NCBI RefSeq assembly: GCF_024199945.1
Contig: NZ_JANADP010000001.1
Coordinates: 1,178,001 to 1,242,000, forward strand
DNA from: Bradyrhizobium sp. CCGUVB4N
GTDB taxonomy: Bacteria; Pseudomonadota; Alphaproteobacteria; Rhizobiales; Xanthobacteraceae
Length of the DNA: 64,000 nucleotides
Direction: 5' to 3'
A model generated the notes under the pieces. The model did no database searches, was not told the origin of the DNA, and saw only the letters and a list, made by a program, of their open reading frames with translations. A program made the position numbers and the translations under genes. This document shows, piece by piece, positions 61,460 through 64,000 of this stretch; the first letter of the stretch is position 1; each line of letters opens with the position of its first letter.

Positions 61460-61510
61460 CGAAAGCGTCGTGTAATCGACGCGTCGCATTTTAAGTGGGA
61501 CACTTCCATC

Positions 61511-62722
61511 ATGACGACTTCCTTCGCAAAGCCGCTCGCCGGGACGCGTGTGATTGAGCTAGGGGAGCTCATAGCTGGACCTTTCGTGGGGACGTTACTT
61601 GCTGACAACGGAGCAGAGGTCATCAAGATCGAGCGGCCAGGACGAGGCGACGTACTTCGGCAGTTTGGACCCATGGTCAATGGAACCAGTGCATTTTGGC
61701 AGGTAAACAGCCGAAATAAGAAGTCGGTCGTACTCGACATTACCCGCGACGGTGGCCTTTCTATCTTGCGGGATCTCTTGAAGACCGGTGACGTGCTCAT
61801 CGATAGCCTGCGGCCCGGCGTACTGGATAAAATTGGCCTCAGCGACGAAGCGCTCAAGTCGTTGAATCCGAGATTGATCGTCGTGCATGTTTCTGCGTTC
61901 GGCCGAATTGGACCCAATTCAAGGCGGGGTGGATACGATCCAGTCGCGCAGGGATTTTGCGGACTGAGCAACCTGACGGGTGAACGCGATGGACCGCCCA
62001 TGAGGGCAGGCGGTGCCGTCCCAGTCTGCGACTTCATGACGGGGGTGCTTGGCGCGTTCGGCGCGGTCTTGGCGCTCTATCAACGAAAGGGCGGAATGGA
62101 GCCGATGTCGTCGGTCGATGTAGCGCTCTATGACGTCGCGTTCCGAATGATTGCGCCGCTCATTTCCTACTATGAAGCCACTGGAGAGGCCTGGCAGCGA
62201 GACGGCAATCATAGTCTTGGTGGGGCCCCAACGGGGCATTTCAAGACGGCGGACGACAAATGGATATGTCTTTCCGTTCAGAATGACGAACAATTCGCGC
62301 GCTGTGCGGCATTGGTCGGCCGTCCTGATTGGGCTTCCGACGCCAGATTCGCGACCCTTTCGCAGCGCACCGCTCATCGCGACGAGATTGAGGCTTGGGT
62401 CGCGACCTGGATAAGGGAAAGAGATCGGACAACCGTTACCGCAGCTTTCGAATCGAAATCACTTGGCGTCGGGCCGATCCAATCTATTGAGGATATGGCC
62501 AGCAACGAACATCTGAGCGCCAGAGATTTGCACGCTGTCGACGACCCGATCTTGGGCTCGGTAAGAATGCCACAAACTCTCCCAATCAATGTGAACGCTG
62601 GGAAGCAGTCTCCCGCTCCGGCGCTGGGTGAACACACTCGCCAAGTCTTGTCTGAGGTTCTTGGATATTCGAGCGAGACGATCGCACAAATGATAAGCCA
62701 CGGCCACGCTGCCTCGGCGTAA
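61511..62722 (+). CDS. act: Class III CoA-transferase (CaiB/BaiF), likely for 3-sulfinopropionate
   Basis: A 403-residue CoA-transferase beginning MTTSFAKPLAGTRVIELGEL. The family pattern is clear (GPFVGTLLADNGAEVIKIERPG; FWQVNSRNKKSVVLDI), and the presumed catalytic Asp174 lies in PVCDFMTGVLGAF. An upstream in-frame ATG at 61334 would add 59 unlikely residues containing the terminator, so it is rejected. In Variovorax a class III transferase (Act) moves CoA from succinyl-CoA to 3-sulfinopropionate beside the desulfinase gene; this gene is placed to do the same. Other acids cannot be excluded. Confidence 0.85.
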   Translation: MTTSFAKPLAGTRVIELGELIAGPFVGTLLADNGAEVIKIERPGRGDVLRQFGPMVNGTSAFWQVNSRNKKSVVLDITRDGGLSILRDLLKTGDVLIDSLRPGVLDKIGLSDEALKSLNPRLIVVHVSAFGRIGPNSRRGGYDPVAQGFCGLSNLTGERDGPPMRAGGAVPVCDFMTGVLGAFGAVLALYQRKGGMEPMSSVDVALYDVAFRMIAPLISYYEATGEAWQRDGNHSLGGAPTGHFKTADDKWICLSVQNDEQFARCAALVGRPDWASDARFATLSQRTAHRDEIEAWVATWIRERDRTTVTAAFESKSLGVGPIQSIEDMASNEHLSARDLHAVDDPILGSVRMPQTLPINVNAGKQSPAPALGEHTRQVLSEVLGYSSETIAQMISHGHAASA

Positions 62723-63175
62723 GCGACCGTTAGAGTACGCCGAATGAGCTCTCAGGCTGCTCGTTTCAATGGCGAATGCAGTCGGACGAGAGAGCCCGAT
62801 GCCGCCGAGCAACTTATCTCTGCACGGTGGCCGGCCGCCATCTTGACTTCATTATTTTTTAACTACCGCGTGAATTTATCTCGTTTGCTTAAGTTGGCAA
62901 ATGGCGCGAAATAGGGGCGCTCCAACCGCAAACGAATGAGCGTCGCAAATGCAATCCCGGGAACAGGCAGCGAAGTGCAGATTTGCGCGCGACGTGCGGG
63001 AGATCGTGCGCACAAGCAATAACTTCGTAGGGCCGTCTCCGAGCTAATCCGGAAGCGCGCTGCCGCCTGTTTGTTTGAGAATCCCTTTCACTTTGTGCCT
63101 GTCGCGCCCGAGGCGGAAGGGCCTCGAACGTTGGCAGCGACTATCTTCAACAGAAACGACTGAGTTAGAGGTCCT
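62723..63175. other. Intergenic region upstream of the TPR gene
   Basis: This 453-bp gap holds no credible gene. A GC-rich GGTGGCCGGCCGCC hairpin near 62825 is followed after about 20 bases by a T-rich stretch (ATTATTTTTTAAC) and might terminate the CoA-transferase transcript. Nothing else stands out. Confidence 0.5.
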
Positions 63176-64000
63176 ATGTTCGACGATCGAGGTTTGGAAC
63201 TTAGCAGCCAGAACGAGGCCGCAGTGACTTCCTACAATCGGGCGGTCAAGAGCTTTCTCGAGTACCGGACGACGGCAATGCCCCTGACAAAGGAAGCGTT
63301 GGATGCCGATCCGCAGTTCTGCCTGGCGCATTGCTTGCGTGGCTATTTCTTCATGGTCTTCGGCACGTTCTTGGTCATGGACAAGGCGCGTGCTGCTTTC
63401 AAGGATGCTCAATCGACCCTAGGCAATGCAAACACCCGCGAGCGACGCCACGTCGAAGCGTTGGGCCTCTGGATTGCCGGCGATCTTATGGCCGCCAACA
63501 CCTGCTGGGAGCAAATTCTTTTCGAGCACCCCCACGACCTTCTTGCCTTGCGGCTTCATCACTTCAACTGCTTCTGGATGGGGCAGACCCGCGCTCTGCG
63601 CGCGGTCCCTGCATCCGTGCTGGCGAGTTGGAGCAAAGACATGCCCGGCTACGGTAACGTTCTGGGCATGCTTGCGTTTGGCTTTGAGGAGAACGGTGAA
63701 TACGCGAACGCCGAACGTTGTGGACGCGAGGCCGTCGAGATCTGCCCAGACGACTTATGGGCATTGCATGCCGTCGCGCACGTGCTGGAGATGCAAAGTC
63801 GTCACGGCGAGGGGCTGAAATGGCTCAATCATCCTCTCGACCAGTGGAACGATAGAAATCCGTTTCGTCGTCACCTGTGGTGGCACAAGGCATTGTTCAA
63901 CATCGACGCGGGACGTCTCGATGGCGCGCTGCAGCTCTATGATGAGGCCATCAAAGGCGACAAATCCGACTTCTATCTCGATATTCAGAACGCCGCGTCT
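63176..64000 (+). CDS. TPR protein of the TTC38 family, 3' partial
   Basis: The frame opens at the ATG 63176 (MFDDRGLELSSQNEA) and stays open to the window edge, giving 275 residues. The sequence shows helical tetratricopeptide-like repeats, for example ALDADPQFCLAHCLRGYFFM, WEQILFEHPHDLLALRLHH and AVEICPDDLWALHAVAHVLEM. This arrangement, with conserved WALHAVAHVLEMQ and a LWWHKALFNIDAGRLDGALQ segment, is typical of TTC38-like bacterial proteins of unknown function. No signal peptide is visible. The stop lies outside the window. Confidence 0.82.
   Translation, partial: MFDDRGLELSSQNEAAVTSYNRAVKSFLEYRTTAMPLTKEALDADPQFCLAHCLRGYFFMVFGTFLVMDKARAAFKDAQSTLGNANTRERRHVEALGLWIAGDLMAANTCWEQILFEHPHDLLALRLHHFNCFWMGQTRALRAVPASVLASWSKDMPGYGNVLGMLAFGFEENGEYANAERCGREAVEICPDDLWALHAVAHVLEMQSRHGEGLKWLNHPLDQWNDRNPFRRHLWWHKALFNIDAGRLDGALQLYDEAIKGDKSDFYLDIQNAAS

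Noticed and set aside
61334..61510. N-terminal extension of the CoA-transferase
   Set aside because: It would place a terminator hairpin inside the coding sequence and add 59 basic residues before the normal family start MTTSFAKPLAG.
62989..63008. Possible third copy of the dispersed repeat
   Set aside because: Only GCGACGTGC and GGGAGATC are shared, with a gap, and the A-rich end is missing. Chance similarity is likely.

Overview
The window looks like a chromosomal segment of a high-GC alphaproteobacterium, most likely Bradyrhizobium or a close relative such as Rhodopseudomonas. The grounds are strong G/C bias at third codon positions, the gene families present (class I PHA synthase, DctB/DctD-type regulation, a CYP199A-like P450, many acyl-CoA enzymes and branched-chain-type ABC transporters) and Shine-Dalgarno starts with many 4-base stop/start overlaps. 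This is inference from gene content. I saw no rRNA, tRNA or CRISPR array. All coordinates and start choices were read by eye.

Region A (1-7550): methylmalonyl-CoA pathway. The 3' part of pccA is followed by an alpha-methylacyl-CoA racemase, mutA and mutB, which take propionyl-CoA to succinyl-CoA. A small hypothetical gene follows.

Region B (7999-31205): the main system. lipA points left. To the right runs an unbroken series of fifteen genes: aceE, aceF, lpd, dctA, phbA, phbB, a hotdog thioesterase, a phasin, maeB, ndh, cydA, cydB, a DctB-like kinase, a DctD-like sigma54 activator and phaC. Together they could import a C4-dicarboxylate, decarboxylate malate to pyruvate with NADPH release, convert pyruvate to acetyl-CoA, polymerise it to PHB, and burn surplus NADH through non-pumping NDH-2 and a cyanide-insensitive bd-type oxidase. 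A near-consensus sigma54 (-24/-12) promoter lies upstream of aceE (9397-9412), and the sigma54 activator is encoded inside the same gene run. This suggests a self-regulated dicarboxylate-to-PHB unit.

Region C (31633-51908): an acyl-CoA degradation regulon. An acyl-CoA ligase and a TetR regulator diverge. Beyond them a long rightward set encodes two acyl-CoA dehydrogenases, two thiolases, an SDR, an enoyl-CoA hydratase, a nitronate monooxygenase and an aminoglycoside-phosphotransferase-like kinase. The kinase and its neighbouring dehydrogenase form an ACAD10/11-type pair, known for 4-hydroxyacyl-CoA catabolism. A livGFHMK-type transporter, another ACAD, a quinone oxidoreductase-like MDR protein, a nitroreductase and a second hydratase follow. 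Two nearly identical 20-bp sites, one in the ligase/TetR gap and one before the first ACAD, are candidate TetR operators. A perfect 15-bp hairpin with a T-run closes the region.

Region D (52161-55141): a CYP199A-like P450 and an orphan periplasmic binding protein (leftward), divergent from a MarR regulator, with an AT-rich palindromic operator between them. This suggests uptake and oxidation of an aromatic acid.

Region E (55142-58890): accessory DNA. It holds remnants of two adjacent tyrosine recombinase genes, a class V aminotransferase, a cluster of TTATGCCGA motifs including a perfect 20-bp palindrome, an SDR and a DoxX-like membrane protein.

Region F (59020-62722): a LysR regulator divergent from an ACAD-fold protein that closely resembles 3-sulfinopropanoyl-CoA desulfinase, then a class III CoA-transferase. 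This is a likely 3-sulfinopropionate module yielding sulfite and propionyl-CoA. A TTC38-like TPR protein runs off the right edge.
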